Shown here: positions 31,850 through 43,528 of the stretch, piece by piece
Layout of the letters: every line of letters begins with the position of its first letter
Position numbering within the stretch: the first letter of the stretch is position 1
NCBI GenBank assembly: GCA_010015655.1
Contig: ML976697.1
Location: 514,167 to 578,166, forward strand
Direction: 5' to 3'
From: Bimuria novae-zelandiae CBS 107.79
Taxonomy: Eukaryota > Ascomycota > Dothideomycetes > Pleosporales > Didymosphaeriaceae
Length of the DNA stretch: 64,000 nt
Position numbers and translations under genes: made by a program
The notes under the pieces: generated by a model
The model's input: the letters and a program-made list of their open reading frames with translations, nothing else
Database searches by the model: none
Told to the model about the DNA's origin: nothing

Positions 31850-34800
31850 CACAGGTTTCTAAAAGCCTAACCTACGTATCTTAGATAGAACCTAACGACA
31901 GGGGACCAAGACGCGTAAATGTTTTATATATAGTAAACCAGGCCACATAGCCAGGAACTGCAGATCTAAGAATAAGATTACTAGGTAGCTAAACGTACTA
32001 ACTATTAATAAGGAAGAAACTACTAACGAAGAATAATAAGTAGTAAGCGCTATTAAATAAGTTAATATCTACGATAAAAGATTAGAATAATTAGGGTTAC
32101 CTAACTTATAACTTTACAAGGATGCATATAAAAGTTTAGATAAAAAATAGGAAGAGCTAATATCTTAATCTCTTATACTTTACCCTAGCTAGAGTAAAAT
32201 AGTTACTAATAAAATAATAAACGTTTTTAACTTCTTAGAGGAATATTAACCAAGGAAAGGAGACGTTAGTTTTATAGTAATAAAGTAATAAGACTATATA
32301 GTAGTATTTTACCATGCTTGCTAACCTAATTTAGTTAGCAAAATAGTATGTAAAATAGTAGACTATCGCTACGTCCACGAGGACCTTAAGAAGAAATACC
32401 TAAATAAAGACCTAAACTATAAACTATAGTACGACCTAGACCACCGTAACCCTACGCACGGTACTATATAATAGACCCTCTATAGAGAAGACTAATATAC
32501 CTTTTATTAATAAGCTAAGGAATATAGCTACTTTCCCTAAATATACTAATAATATAGATAGGAGTAGTTTAACTACCTTATTACTAATTATAATATTTAC
32601 CTCTAGGATAAACGCGAAACAAGATATTTTTTATACTTTAACTAAATAATAAACTAAGTAATATTATAACTAGTTAAGGGAAAATACGCGTTAGATATAT
32701 AGTAAATGTTCTTATATCCTAACTATAAAGAATATAAGAAATTAAAAAAAGAGCACGGATTTAATTACATACTAAAAAGAACTACTACTTTTAGGTTTAA
32801 ATTAGTAATAAAGGACGAAGACGGTGAAACTTCCTTAGAAAAGGCATAGTAATAGCCTTAAGAGAAGAAGGAAGAACACCTTAAACCTATAACACTAGTA
32901 ATAAAGAAAAATGTCTTTTTTAGACCTAAGCTTAGGTAGGAAGACGCCTTTAAAGAAGTAAATGCTACTAATAGCTAGGTATTAATTAAGCTACTAGTAT
33001 AGCTTAAAAAAATATAAATAAAAGCTATGCTAGACTTAAGAGCACAGGAAATTTATGTGTTAAGAAAACACTTAATAGAGTAGGACTCTATAAGCGCAGG
33101 AAAGCTATACCCTATGCTATTTATATTATAAATAAATAGCTAATACTTGGCAAAGTAACAATTAAATACGAGGTTAAAACTACCCTTACGATTTATAAAT
33201 ACTAGGAATTAATCACCCTTAACATTATTAAGGAAGCTAACTACGATGTAATTTTAAAATTACCCTAGTTAAGGAAGTATAACCCTATAATTAACTAAGA
33301 AAAGAAAAAGTTATCCTTTAAGCACTATAGCTATGTATTATAAGTAAAGCCTACGGATTAATAGTATATAATAGTAAATAAGAGAGCTATTAAAAATATA
33401 GTCTTATAACTAAAAGTTAATAAATATAAAACTAACTTAGTAGACGCTAGTAAGAATAACTAGGTTATAAAGCATAAGTATAAAGAGAATAGTATACCTC
33501 TTAATATTCCTAATAAAGATAAAGAATAGAGTTATTTATTTTAGGGAAAGAAAGGAGCAAAAGCCTTTTCTAAGTATATATACTATAATTATTACATTAT
33601 TCTTAAAGAGGGAAAAACGCCGCCCTTCGGACTACTATATAAATAGAGCGAAAAGGAACTCTAATAAACACGCGAATTCCTAATGAAAGCCCTTAAGCAG
33701 TAATAAATACGCAAATCTAAATTACTAGTAGTATTACCCTTAATATTTATTATAAAGAAGGATGGAACGCAACGTCTATATATTAACTATAAAAAGCTAA
33801 ATAATATAATAATTAAGAATAAATACCTACTACTAAATATATAAGAATCTCGAGACAGACTAGGACGAGTAAGGATATTTACATAATTTAACTTATAAGA
33901 TAAATACTACTTTATGTAAATAGTAGTAGGTGATAAGTGGAAGATAGCGTTTTAAACTAGATATAAACTATTTAAGTACTAATTTATGCCCTTTAGACTT
34001 ACAAACGCACCAGCAACATTTTAAGTAATAATTAATAATATACTATAAAACTACCTTAATATATTTATAGTTACCTATCTTAACAACATCCTGATATTCT
34101 CTAAACAAGAAAAGGACTATATATAATACGTATAAATAGTACTACAAGCGCTGGATAACGCTAATCTATAATTAAAACTTAAGAAATATAAACTTTATAT
34201 TATAGAATTAGAGTTTTAAGACATGTTATTAATAGTAAAGGCATTAAAGGAAGCCCTTTAAAAATTAAAAAAGTAAAAAAGTAAAAATTACTTACTAATC
34301 TTAAGGAAGTACGGGCCTTCCTTAGATTTATTAAATTTAATAAATAATTTATTACGGACTACTTAAGTATTACGCTACTACTTACAAACCTGATAAAAAA
34401 GGATAGACCCTTTAACTAGATAAAAGAATATAAATAAGCATTCCAAACACTATAAGAAGTTTATATTATATTACTAGTCCTTATATATTTCTAAGACAAC
34501 AAACTATTGCGTATTAAAATAAACGTAAGCGAGTTGGTGGTGGGAGCATGTACAAAGTAAGAAAAAATAGTAAATAGTACCTAATTACATACTACGCCCA
34601 CAAGTTCACACTAGAAGAATTATAATATAAAGTACACGATAAAGAACTACTTATAATAGTAAAAGCTATTAAATACTAAAGGATCTACGCACATAGCTGC
34701 TTAGAACTTATAATTTTTATAGACTATAAGAACCTTACACGCATTATAACTATAAAAGAACTAACCTAATAATAAGTAAGATAGTTAAAAACGCTAGGAT

Positions 34801-34980
34801 AATATAAATTTAAGATTATATATACCTTAGGTAAAGAAAACAGACGAGTAGATGCTCTTAGTAGAATAAATAAGAAAGGAGAAAAAGTTAAGACATACTT
34901 TATAATATTATAATAAAACTTTAATAGTTTACTAAAATAAATAGCTAAACTTAATTAACTTCCTATACTTACACGGAAAG
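31850..34980 (+). pseudogene. Gypsy-3 gag (3' part), protease, RT and RNase H
   Basis: The plus-strand frame shows a zinc-knuckle region with SKPGHIARNCRSKNKITR near 31925-31980, nearly identical to Gypsy-1. A mutated retropepsin motif (MLDLRAQEIYV, with Ser and Gly changed) lies near 33025. Reverse transcriptase YLNNILIFSKQEKDY near 34077-34125 has its second active-site Asp changed to Asn. An RNase H-like stretch lies near 34500-34760. The break at 34980 falls between RNase H and integrase. Confidence 0.85.
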
Positions 34981-35402
34981 TGTTAAGTCCAATAGGGTAG
35001 CTAATCCCCAAGGGGCTAAGGTTGGTTCTCGGGCAAGAGCGGTGGCGATAGGACGAGGGGTCTTGATAGCTTGCGCGTATCAAAGGGGTGTTAGTATTAA
35101 AGGTATGTATAGTATAATTAAATCAACAAAGTTGCTTACTCAGATCTAAACGATAGATTAATAAATAGGTTAAACACGAGGTGGAAGAGTCCATCCTCAT
35201 GTTCCTATATACTTAGCATGCTTGACTTGCTCGACTCGAGCAGAGCAAGCATAGCCTTGGCCTTATGCACCTGCTCGACTTGCTCGCTTTAAGCGCTTTG
35301 AGTAGTCACGTGACCTGCCCATTACTATGCCACCATTGGCTCCTATAAGACCTTGGCTATCTTAGAATATTAGCCTGGTAATGCTAAATACAGATCCTAA
35401 CA
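34981..35402 (-). repeat. Gypsy-2 left LTR (3' LTR, 422 bp)
   Basis: Starts TGTTAAGTCCAATAGG, ends CAGATCCTAACA, with CACGTG at 35307-35312. The U3 part contains short inverted and direct copies of a CTCGACTTGCTCG word. Differences from the right LTR are almost all transitions. Confidence 0.95.
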
Positions 35403-35431
35403 TTATCCCCTCTCTCTGACGATTTGTTCCC

Positions 35432-36004
35432 GAATCACATGACTTATCTTACTAAACGGATAAAGTTTAGTTACCCCGCTTCTTAGTGCGTTTTACTATA
35501 ATATCTTCCGCTAAAGCCCGCGCTATCTGTCTTAGCATTAAAACTCGCTGTAATAGTGTTGTCTGTCCTATCTCTTGTAATCGTTACTTACTTTCTGGCT
35601 CTAAGTGTATTATTATGCCGTTGTCCAATCCTAACGCCTGTTTAAAGTATTCTAAGTGTATCTGTGCGTAAAAGCCTTGTGTAAACTTGTTGTAAGCATT
35701 GTTAGACAAGACTCGTGATAAGTATAAAAAGAAGGTAGATGTGGATAAGAAATTATTAGCAAAAGTGTTAATCCGACTTTTGCGAAATAAGAAAATATTA
35801 TAGTACGCTAAGGAGCGTGCTAAGAAGAAGGCGCAATGCCTTATATCCGAAATAGATACTACTAGAGAGTTAGAAGCAGAGGCTACGTTAGAGGACTATC
35901 CTGCTATGGCAGCTACTATTAGCTTCTCTCCTCTAATATGGTTGACACTAGGGTTATTAGATAATTACTTTGGTACCTTGCCTATAACCGCGAGCGGCTC
36001 TTAG
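35432..36004 (+). pseudogene. Antisense accessory ORF of Gypsy-2
   Basis: On the plus strand, opposite to pol, one frame runs from at least 35432 to TAG at 36002-36004, broken only by TAA/TAG codons at RIP-compatible positions. Readable blocks are VRFTIISSAKARAICLSIKT, CNRYLLSGSKCIIMPLSNPN, LLDKTRDKYKKKVDVDKKLL, AKERAKKKAQCLISEIDTT and RELEAEATLEDYPAMAATIS. The middle is strongly basic and helical, the C-terminus acidic then hydrophobic. There is no clear metal cluster and no family I recognise; it is unrelated in sequence to the Gypsy-1 frame. Its end overlaps the end of pol by 23 bp, tail to tail. The true start is not visible. Confidence 0.55.
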
Positions 36005-39000
36005 GTATATTCCTGTAGTACTAGTGGAGTAATTATTTATAGTTTGCTAAGTTTTCTTCAGGTTCCTATATATTCTCGCTGTGTGGGTATCCTTTCTATT
36101 TAATAAGATACGTTCGTGGTTAATCTGTGTGTTATAGTATTTATTTGGCTTCGAATTCGTTTTCTTCCTCTGGCTGGTGATAGAAGGTGGTCTCGACTGG
36201 TGTCTCTAGGTCGGCGGGTTCCAATCGGTCTATATAGAATACCGGGTGTATCTTGGCGTCTAGTGGTAATTCCAATTGGTAGTTAACCGGTGATACTTAT
36301 TCAGAAATAAAAAATGGTCTAATCTTAACATGGTCCAGTTTCTTGTGTTTCTTTTTCTAGGTCCGAAGATTCTTTATAAGTAGATATGCTTTATCCCCCT
36401 TCTTTAGCTAAGGTGCTATTTTTTGTTTTTAATTTATATAAGAAATTGCTTGCTATTAAGCCTTTTTAAGGTTCTCTCGGAGTTGTTCGTGTGTCCTCTT
36501 TATTATTTCTACTAAATTAATGGCTTCTTCTGTTCTAATAGTTGTAGGAAGTGCTTGGTTAAAGAGATGTAAATGTCTTTCGTGGTTTACATAGAATGGT
36601 GTATGTCCTATTGCCGCTAATATCTTGTTGTTATATGCTAGTTGTGCCATTAGTAATAAGGAAATCTAGTTATTTTTCTAGTTATTACAGTAGATGCGTA
36701 GGTACGTTTTAATTATCTAATTCGTACGTTCTATTTATTCGTCTGTCTATGGATAGTAGGCTGTTGATAGCTTCCGTTTCGTTCTAATAAGCGCCATAAG
36801 CGTTGTCTAGTAGTTTAATGTGAAGAGTTTATCTCGATCGCTAATAATTATCTTTAGTATGCCGTGGTGTTGTATAAGTTAATCTAGGATAAGGAATGCG
36901 AGTTCCTTAGCCATAGTCGTTTTCTAACATGGTAGTAGTTCCACGTATTTGGTGAATCTGCATACGATTACCAATATAGAGTTGTAGCTTACTCCTATTG
37001 CTAGATCTTTCGACTTAGGTAGTCCTATTACAAAGTCTATAGCAATATCTTCCCATAGTGCTATTGGTATTTGGATGGCTTGCATTTCTCCATATTTGCG
37101 ATGTGTTACGTGTTTATTACGTTGGTAGTCTGCGTATTTGCGGATATATTTAGTTACTACTTCCTTAATTCCTTTAAAGCTGTAGTTCCGTTGGATAAGT
37201 TCTATTATCTTAGTGATGCCTAGGTGTCCGTACACAGGGTTATCGTGGTATTACCGTATAATTTCCGTCTATTAGTCCTTGGGTACTTCTCGTGTTGCCA
37301 TGAGAAGTTGGTTAAGTTCCATAGTTAGTCCTAATAATCTATTATCGTTTTGTTTTAGAATTACTAAGTAGGTTTTAATCTTGTCTCCTACGAGGTTACT
37401 GCGTCTACTTAAGGCGTCTACTCGTCCGTTTTCTCTGCCTAGAGTGTACATGATTTTAAACTTATATTATCCTAAAGTCTCTGCCCATCTCGCTTGTCGA
37501 GGTGTTAATTCTTTAGTTGTTGTGAATCTGAGAAGATTCTTGTAGCCTATAAAAATTATAAGGTCTAAGTAGCTGTGTACGTAGACCTTCCAATACTTTA
37601 GTGCTTTAATAATTATATATAGTTCCTTATCGTGTATATCGTATCGTAATTCTGCATCGTTAAGTTTGTATAAGTAGTAAGCGATTAGGTGCCAATGTCC
37701 GTTCTTCTCTTGTTTAGCGCATGCTCCTAGTGCCAAATCGCTTGCGTCTATCTCGATCTTTATTAGTTTTCCGTCCTAGAAGTGCATAAGTACCGGTGGT
37801 TTAATACATACTTTACGTAGTGTCTAAAATGCTTCTTTACATTCTATCGTCTATTCGAAGGGTGTATCCTTCCTAGTAAGGTTTATAAGGGGTATTATAA
37901 TCTTTACGTAATCTTAGATAAATTGTCAATTAAATCCATAGAATCTTAAGAATTCTTAGATGTTCTTTGCTATTTTTGGTCGTGGCTAGTTCTTAACGTA
38001 TTTAATCTTGTCAGGGCTTACCTTAATTCCTTCTGTGTTAACAACATGTCCTAGGAATTTAAGTTCTGTCTAGAAGAACTTGTATTTTTCTAGTTTAAGC
38101 TATAGGTGTAAGTTATCAAGTTCTCTAAGTACTATCTTGACATGTTCCACATGGTCGTTAAGGTTGTCCAAGTAGATCAGGATGTCGTCCATGTATGCAA
38201 TAATGAAGATGTCTAGGTAATATTAGAGTACGTTATTAATAAGCGCTTAAAATGTTGCTAGCGCGTTCGTAAGTCCAAATAGCATAACAGTGTACTTAAA
38301 TAGTCTATATTAAGACCTAAATGCTGTCTTCTATTCTTTACCTTCCTTAATCTAAATAAGGTGGTATCTATCGCGTAGGTCTAGCGAGGTGAATACCTTT
38401 GCCTGTGCTAGCCTGTCTCGTAGTTCCATAATATTTAGTAGTAGATAGCGATTCTTAATCGTTATATTATTAAGTTTTTAATAGTCCACGTAGGGCCTTA
38501 GTTCGCCGCTCTTCTTAAGTATAAATATAAATAGGCTTGCTACTAGTAACGTTAATAGTTGTATGTATCCTTTCGCTAGGTTCGTCTTAATAAATTCTTT
38601 TTCTTATTAGAGTTCTTTGCCTAATTTTACGTATAGTGGTCTAAAGGGTGGCGTCTTCCCTTCTTCTAGGTTAATTGTATAATTCTAGGGTTAGTGCTTA
38701 GGTAGATTTGCTTTTCCTTCCTCTTCTCGAAACAGATAGCTCTATTCCATAAACTATTTAGGGATAACGTGGGTTGTGCGTTGCTTTCTTTCCTTTATAG
38801 AAATTAGCTTATCCACTATCTTGTGCTCTGTGACCTAGTGGTTCCTGCCAGCGTCTGCCAAGGTTAATCTGTTCTCGATCTTTAATTTCGAGACTATAGT
38901 GTTAATAGCTCTCTTATCTATTATCGAACTCTGCTAATGCGTAGGCTTTGCTTACGATGCACAGTCGTAGCGCTTAAAGAATAGCGTTTGTCGTTCCTAA

Positions 39001-41230
39001 TTAATTGTAGGGTTGTGCTTCCTAAACTAGGTTAGTCTTAATATTACATCGTGACTAGCTTCCTTAAGGATATCGAGGGTAATCGTTTCCTGGTGTCCAT
39101 GGATCTTAAGTGTCGTCTCGACCTCGTATTCGACTTGTGGCATGCCTGGCATTAGGTGTCCATTCGCGATATAGATAACATAAGCTTCTGCCTTCTAACG
39201 CTTATAGAGTCCTGCTCTATCAAGTGCCTTTCGCGAGATATAGCTTTGTTATGCTCCTGAATCTAGCATGGCCTTTATCCATGTTCTTTTAAGCTAAACT
39301 AGTAGCTTAATTAGTGCTTAACTATTAATAGTATTTAGCTCTCTAAAGGCGTCTTCCCTCCTAAGCCTAGGTCTAAAAAAGACATCTTATCTGTGGGTAG
39401 CTTTATAGGATTAAGGTGTCCTTCCTTCTTCTTCTCCTAAGGCTGCTGCTGGGCCTTTTCTAGGAGAGCTTTACCGTTTTCTTCCTTCTATACCATTTTA
39501 ATCCTAAGGGTCGTAGTTCCTTTTAGTATGCGATTAAACCTATGCTTTTCCTTTTACTTTTTGTGTTTCTCACAATTGGGGTGTAAGCATGTTTGCCACT
39601 TGTCAGATACGCATTTTCTATTAACTAGTAGCAATATTGCTTAGTTTAACGCTTAGTTAAGGTATAGAAAGTATCGCGTTTTGCGCTTGTCCTAAAGGTA
39701 AACGTTATAATAGGTGATAAGGTAGTTAAACCACTCCTATTTGCATCGTCGATACGTTCGGGGAAAGTAACTGTATTCCTTAGCTTGGTAATAAATAGTA
39801 TATTAGTCTTCTTTGCAAAGGGTCTATTGTATGGTCTTATGCGTAGGATTACGGTGGTCTAGGTCGTACTATAGTTCGTAGTTTAGGCTTTTGTTTAGGT
39901 ATTTCTTCTTGGGGTCTTTGTGGGCGTAGCGGTGGTCCGCCATTTCTCGTGCCGCTTTACTAACTAGGTCGGGTTAGTAAGCGTGAAAAAATGCTTCTGC
40001 GTAGTCTTGTTATTTTATCGCCGTAAACCTAAAGTCTCCTTCCCTTAGTTAGTGTTTTTCTAAGAAGTCGAAAACATTCGTTGTCTTGCTAGTAACAGGT
40101 TTGCTCTAGCTAAGATAAGGTGTAGGAGATTAAGGTATTAGTTCCTTCTTTTTTCTTTTATTATCTAAACTTTCGTGTGCATCCTCGTAGAGTCGTAAGT
40201 TAGGTAATTCCGATTATTCTAATTCTTTATTGTGGATGTCAATCTGCTTAATGGCGTCTATTACCTGCCATTCTTCGTTAGTGGTTTCTTCTTTGTCGAC
40301 GGATAGTACGTTTAACTATCTAATAACCTTGTTCTTAGATCTGTAGTTCTTAGTAATATAATCTAGTTTATTACATGTAAAGCAAGTGCGTGTCTTAGTT
40401 CCCTAGCGTCGGGTTCTATCTAAGATACGCTTATTATCTTTTAGCTAGTAAGAGCCTATTCCTCTTTCTTTCTTTCTAATTATGACGTTAAGCTATTCGT
40501 AGTGGATTCCTTCTATAGGTTGCGGTCTATAGTTATCTTGTTGCTACCTTAGTTAGTAGTTAGTCTTTACGGGCGGTCCTGCATATCCTTAGGATTGGTT
40601 CTAGCGTAGGTTGCGTTCTAGCTTGTACCATGCTTTGTTAATTCAAATTACTTTCTTAGATAGTTCTTCTAATATATTAGTCTTGGCTCTAGTGCGTAGG
40701 AGTTCCTCGCGCACGGTCCTCTTTAGTCCTTTATAATATATTGCTATAAGGGTAGCGTTGTTCTGGTTAATTTGGTCTGTATACTTACGGAATTTAGAGT
40801 TATATTCTACTGTAGAGCGTACCTGTTTAAGGCTTTAGATAGCTCGCTTGGTAATAGCTTCTTAGTTTGCAACTCCAAAGTACTGTTTAACTTTCTTATA
40901 GAACTTGTCGTAGTCTTCTATAATCTAGTTAGTTGCGTTATTGGTTTTGTTGTCTCTAGCCAGATAACGGTTAAGATAAGGTTAAATCTATTTTAAAGTA
41001 TTTCCTTTTATAAAGGTTATAGTAAACATGGTCTTGTTAGCGTTATCCTAGTCCTTGTCCTTTGTTCTGTAAAAGTAAAGGTTAAGCTATAAGATCTAAA
41101 GTTCCGTGTGCTTGCGGTCTCCGTGAAAGAAGTTAGGTTTACTATAAGTGCCTCCCTTAATAGTCGTGATACCATCCTTAGGGGTACTTATAGGTACATC
41201 GGAAAGGTTGTCGTATCCGCTTATGTTAAG
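35982..41230 (-). pseudogene. Gypsy-2 gag-pol
   Basis: Minus-strand gag begins just inside the right LTR (core KPNFFHGDRKHTEL near 41080-41130). A zinc-knuckle region lies near 40340-40410. Retropepsin MLDSGA lies near 39255-39275. Reverse transcriptase has FIIAYMDDILIY near 38170-38205. RNase H at 37467-37736 includes WHLIAYYLYKLNDAELRYDI. Integrase at 36924-37235 includes WEDIAIDFVIGLPKSKD, with a C-terminal part at 36456-36650. The chromodomain near 36030-36130 has YPHSEN and EPEENLANYK. Pol ends at TAG 35982-35984. Three stretches remain open for 64-103 codons. Confidence 0.9.
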
Positions 41231-41241
41231 GGTGTTTAAGA

Positions 41242-41663
41242 TGTTAAGTCTAACAGGGTAGCTAATCCCTAAGGGGCTAAGGTTGGTTCTCGGGCAGGAG
41301 CAGTGGCGATAGGATAAGGGGTCTTAATAACTTACGCGTATTAAAGGGGTGTTAGTATTAAAGGTGTGTATAGCATAATTAAATTAACAAAGTTGCTTAC
41401 TCAGATCCAAACGATAGATTAATAAACAGGTTGAACACGAGGTAGAAGAGTCCATCCTCATGTTCCTATATACTTAGCATGCTCGACTTACTCAACTCGA
41501 GCAGAGCGAGCACAGCCTTGGCCTTATGCACCTGCTCGACTTGCTCGCTTCAAGCGCTTCGAGTAGTCACGTGACCTGCCCATTGCTGTGCCACCATTGG
41601 CTCCCATAAGACCTTGGCCGTCTCAGAATGTTAGCCTGGTGATGCTAAATACAGATCCTAACA
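41242..41663 (-). repeat. Gypsy-2 right LTR (5' LTR, 422 bp)
   Basis: The direct repeat partner of 34981-35402, with CACGTG at 41568-41573. Its R/U5 part resembles the Gypsy-1 LTRs, while the U3 part is unrelated except for the CACGTG neighbourhood and the terminal GATCCTAACA. Confidence 0.95.
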
Positions 41664-43036
41664 GAAAGTATCTAAGGAACTACAGAATAAGATCGTATAA
41701 TAATACTATAATAACCTAGTATACAGACACCTAGATATTAGAAAAACAATAGATCTTATCTAGCAGAACTATAGCTTTAAAGGAATTAAAGAGGTAGTAA
41801 CTATATATATTTATAAATGCGTAGATTGCCAGCGCAACAAGAACGCAACATATCTTAATAATAGAGTAATATAAGTAATCTAAATACCTATTTCACTATG
41901 AGAAGACATTGCTATAGACTTTATTATAAGATTACTAAGATTAAAGGATCCTGTAATAGGAATTAGTTATAACGTAAAACTAAATATTATCTACTAATTT
42001 ACTAAATACGTGGAATTACTACTATATTAAAAGATAACTATAGCAAAGGAACTCGCATTCCTTATCTTAAATTAACTTATATAACACTACGATATCCTAA
42101 AGACAATTATTAGCAATAGAGATAAGCAATTTACCTTAAACTATTAGATAATACTTATAGCTCTTATTAGAATAAAATAAAAACTATTAACAGCCTATTA
42201 TCCGCAAACCGACGAACAGACAGAACGTATAAATTAGATAATTAAAACGTACCTAAGCATCTACTATAATCACTAGAAGAATAACTAGATTTCCTTATTA
42301 CCTATGGCATAGTTAGCATATAATAATAAGGTATTAGTAGTAATAGGATTTACAATATTTTATGTAAACTACAAAAGACATCTATATCTCTTTAATTAAA
42401 CACTTCCTATGGCAATTCGGACAGAAGAAGCAATAAGCATAATAAAAACTATAAAAAAATGTATACATAACTCTAAGAGAATCTTAAGAAAGCTTAATAG
42501 TAAAGTATTTCTTATATAAACTAAAAAAGAAAAATAGCACCTTAGCTAAAGAAGGGGGATAAAGTATATCTACTTATAAAAAATCTTTAAACCTAAAAAG
42601 AAAAGTATAAGAAACTAGATTATGTTAAGGTTAGACTATTTTTTATTATTAAATAAATATTACTAGTTAACTACTAATTAAAACTACTACTAGACGTAAA
42701 GATACACCTAGTGTTCTATATAGACTAATTAGAACCTGTAGACTCTAAGACGCCAGTTAAAACTACCTTTTATTACTAACTTAATGAAGAAAATAAATTC
42801 GAAGTTAAATAAAAACTATAGTATACGAATTAGCCACGTAAATATTTTATTTAATAAAAATGATATCCACACAGCGAAAATACTTAGGAACTAGCGGACT
42901 ACTTATAAAATTATTAAAAAAAATTTAATAATATTAGCGCACTACGTAGTACAAAAAGAAGGATTTAAGTAGACTATAAACCATTCTATTACCTTAGCAC
43001 CTAGAGTAGTATTAAGATTAATTAATACTACTACCT
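41664..43036 (+). pseudogene. Gypsy-3 integrase and chromodomain
   Basis: This resumes pol after Gypsy-2. The integrase zinc-finger region reads NYSFKGIKEVVTIYIYKCVD then CQRNK near 41770-41840, and the DDE core includes EDIAIDFIIRL near 41905. LLTAYYPQTDEQTERI lies near 42186. The chromodomain near 42800-42880 keeps YPHSENT. Very many RIP stops are present. Confidence 0.85.
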
Positions 43037-43480
43037 AAGTAAGCGCTTCGCGAGTCTTTAAGGTTTCTATCTTATTTACTATAAATATATTATAATTAAA
43101 TAACTCTTATTTCTTTTAACGTAACTTTTTATATAAATTACGTAAACGTACCGTCTTCTCTTATGCTAAATAAGTAAGCAAGAGTGCTATATAAGTAAGT
43201 TTTTTATTTACTAAAAGTTTTACCTTCTCCTTAGCCTCTAACTTTTCTAACCTTTCAAACTTAGTATCTATTTTTAAATAATTAGGTAGAGGAATCTCCT
43301 CTAGCTTATATTTTTAATTACTATACTAAATATAATTTATGTATTTGAAGTGTAGTAATAATAGTTAATAAGGTAGTTACTTCTTAGCGTAGTATAAATA
43401 AATAATTATAGTAAATACGTAATTTCGCTCGAGACGATTAGCTTACGAATAATAGTATTAGGCGGATTAAGAAAGCGGCT
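42891..43480 (-). pseudogene. Antisense accessory ORF of Gypsy-3
   Basis: On the minus strand, opposite to pol, one frame runs through KYKLEEIPLPNYLKIDTKFE, then RLEKLEAKEKVKLLVNKKLT, RNLYKKLR, ELFNYNIFIVNKIETLKTRE and EWFIVYLNPSF, to a TAG at 42891-42893. Stops inside are TAA/TAG only. Upstream of KLEEIP lies a tyrosine-rich stretch (YINYI-YSN-KYK) that probably was cysteine-rich, since RIP turns TGC/TGT into TAC/TAT. The layout (putative Cys cluster, then Glu/Lys/Leu coil) resembles the Gypsy-1 antisense ORF although the sequence differs. It overlaps the C-terminal end of pol. No named family recognised. Confidence 0.5.
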
Positions 43481-43528
43481 TTATAAGTAGTTAATTTATA
43501 AAAATATTAAGTCTACGAAGGGAGCTAA

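Larger units (their letters stand above)
34981..41663 (-). mobile_element. Gypsy-2, Ty3/Gypsy chromovirus nested in Gypsy-3
   Basis: A complete 6.68-kb element in minus orientation with 422-bp LTRs at both ends and exact 5-bp duplication GAAAG (34976-34980 and 41664-41668). Gag to chromodomain order is intact. It is less damaged than its host Gypsy-3, and so younger. It also carries an antisense ORF next to its 3' LTR. Confidence 0.95.
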
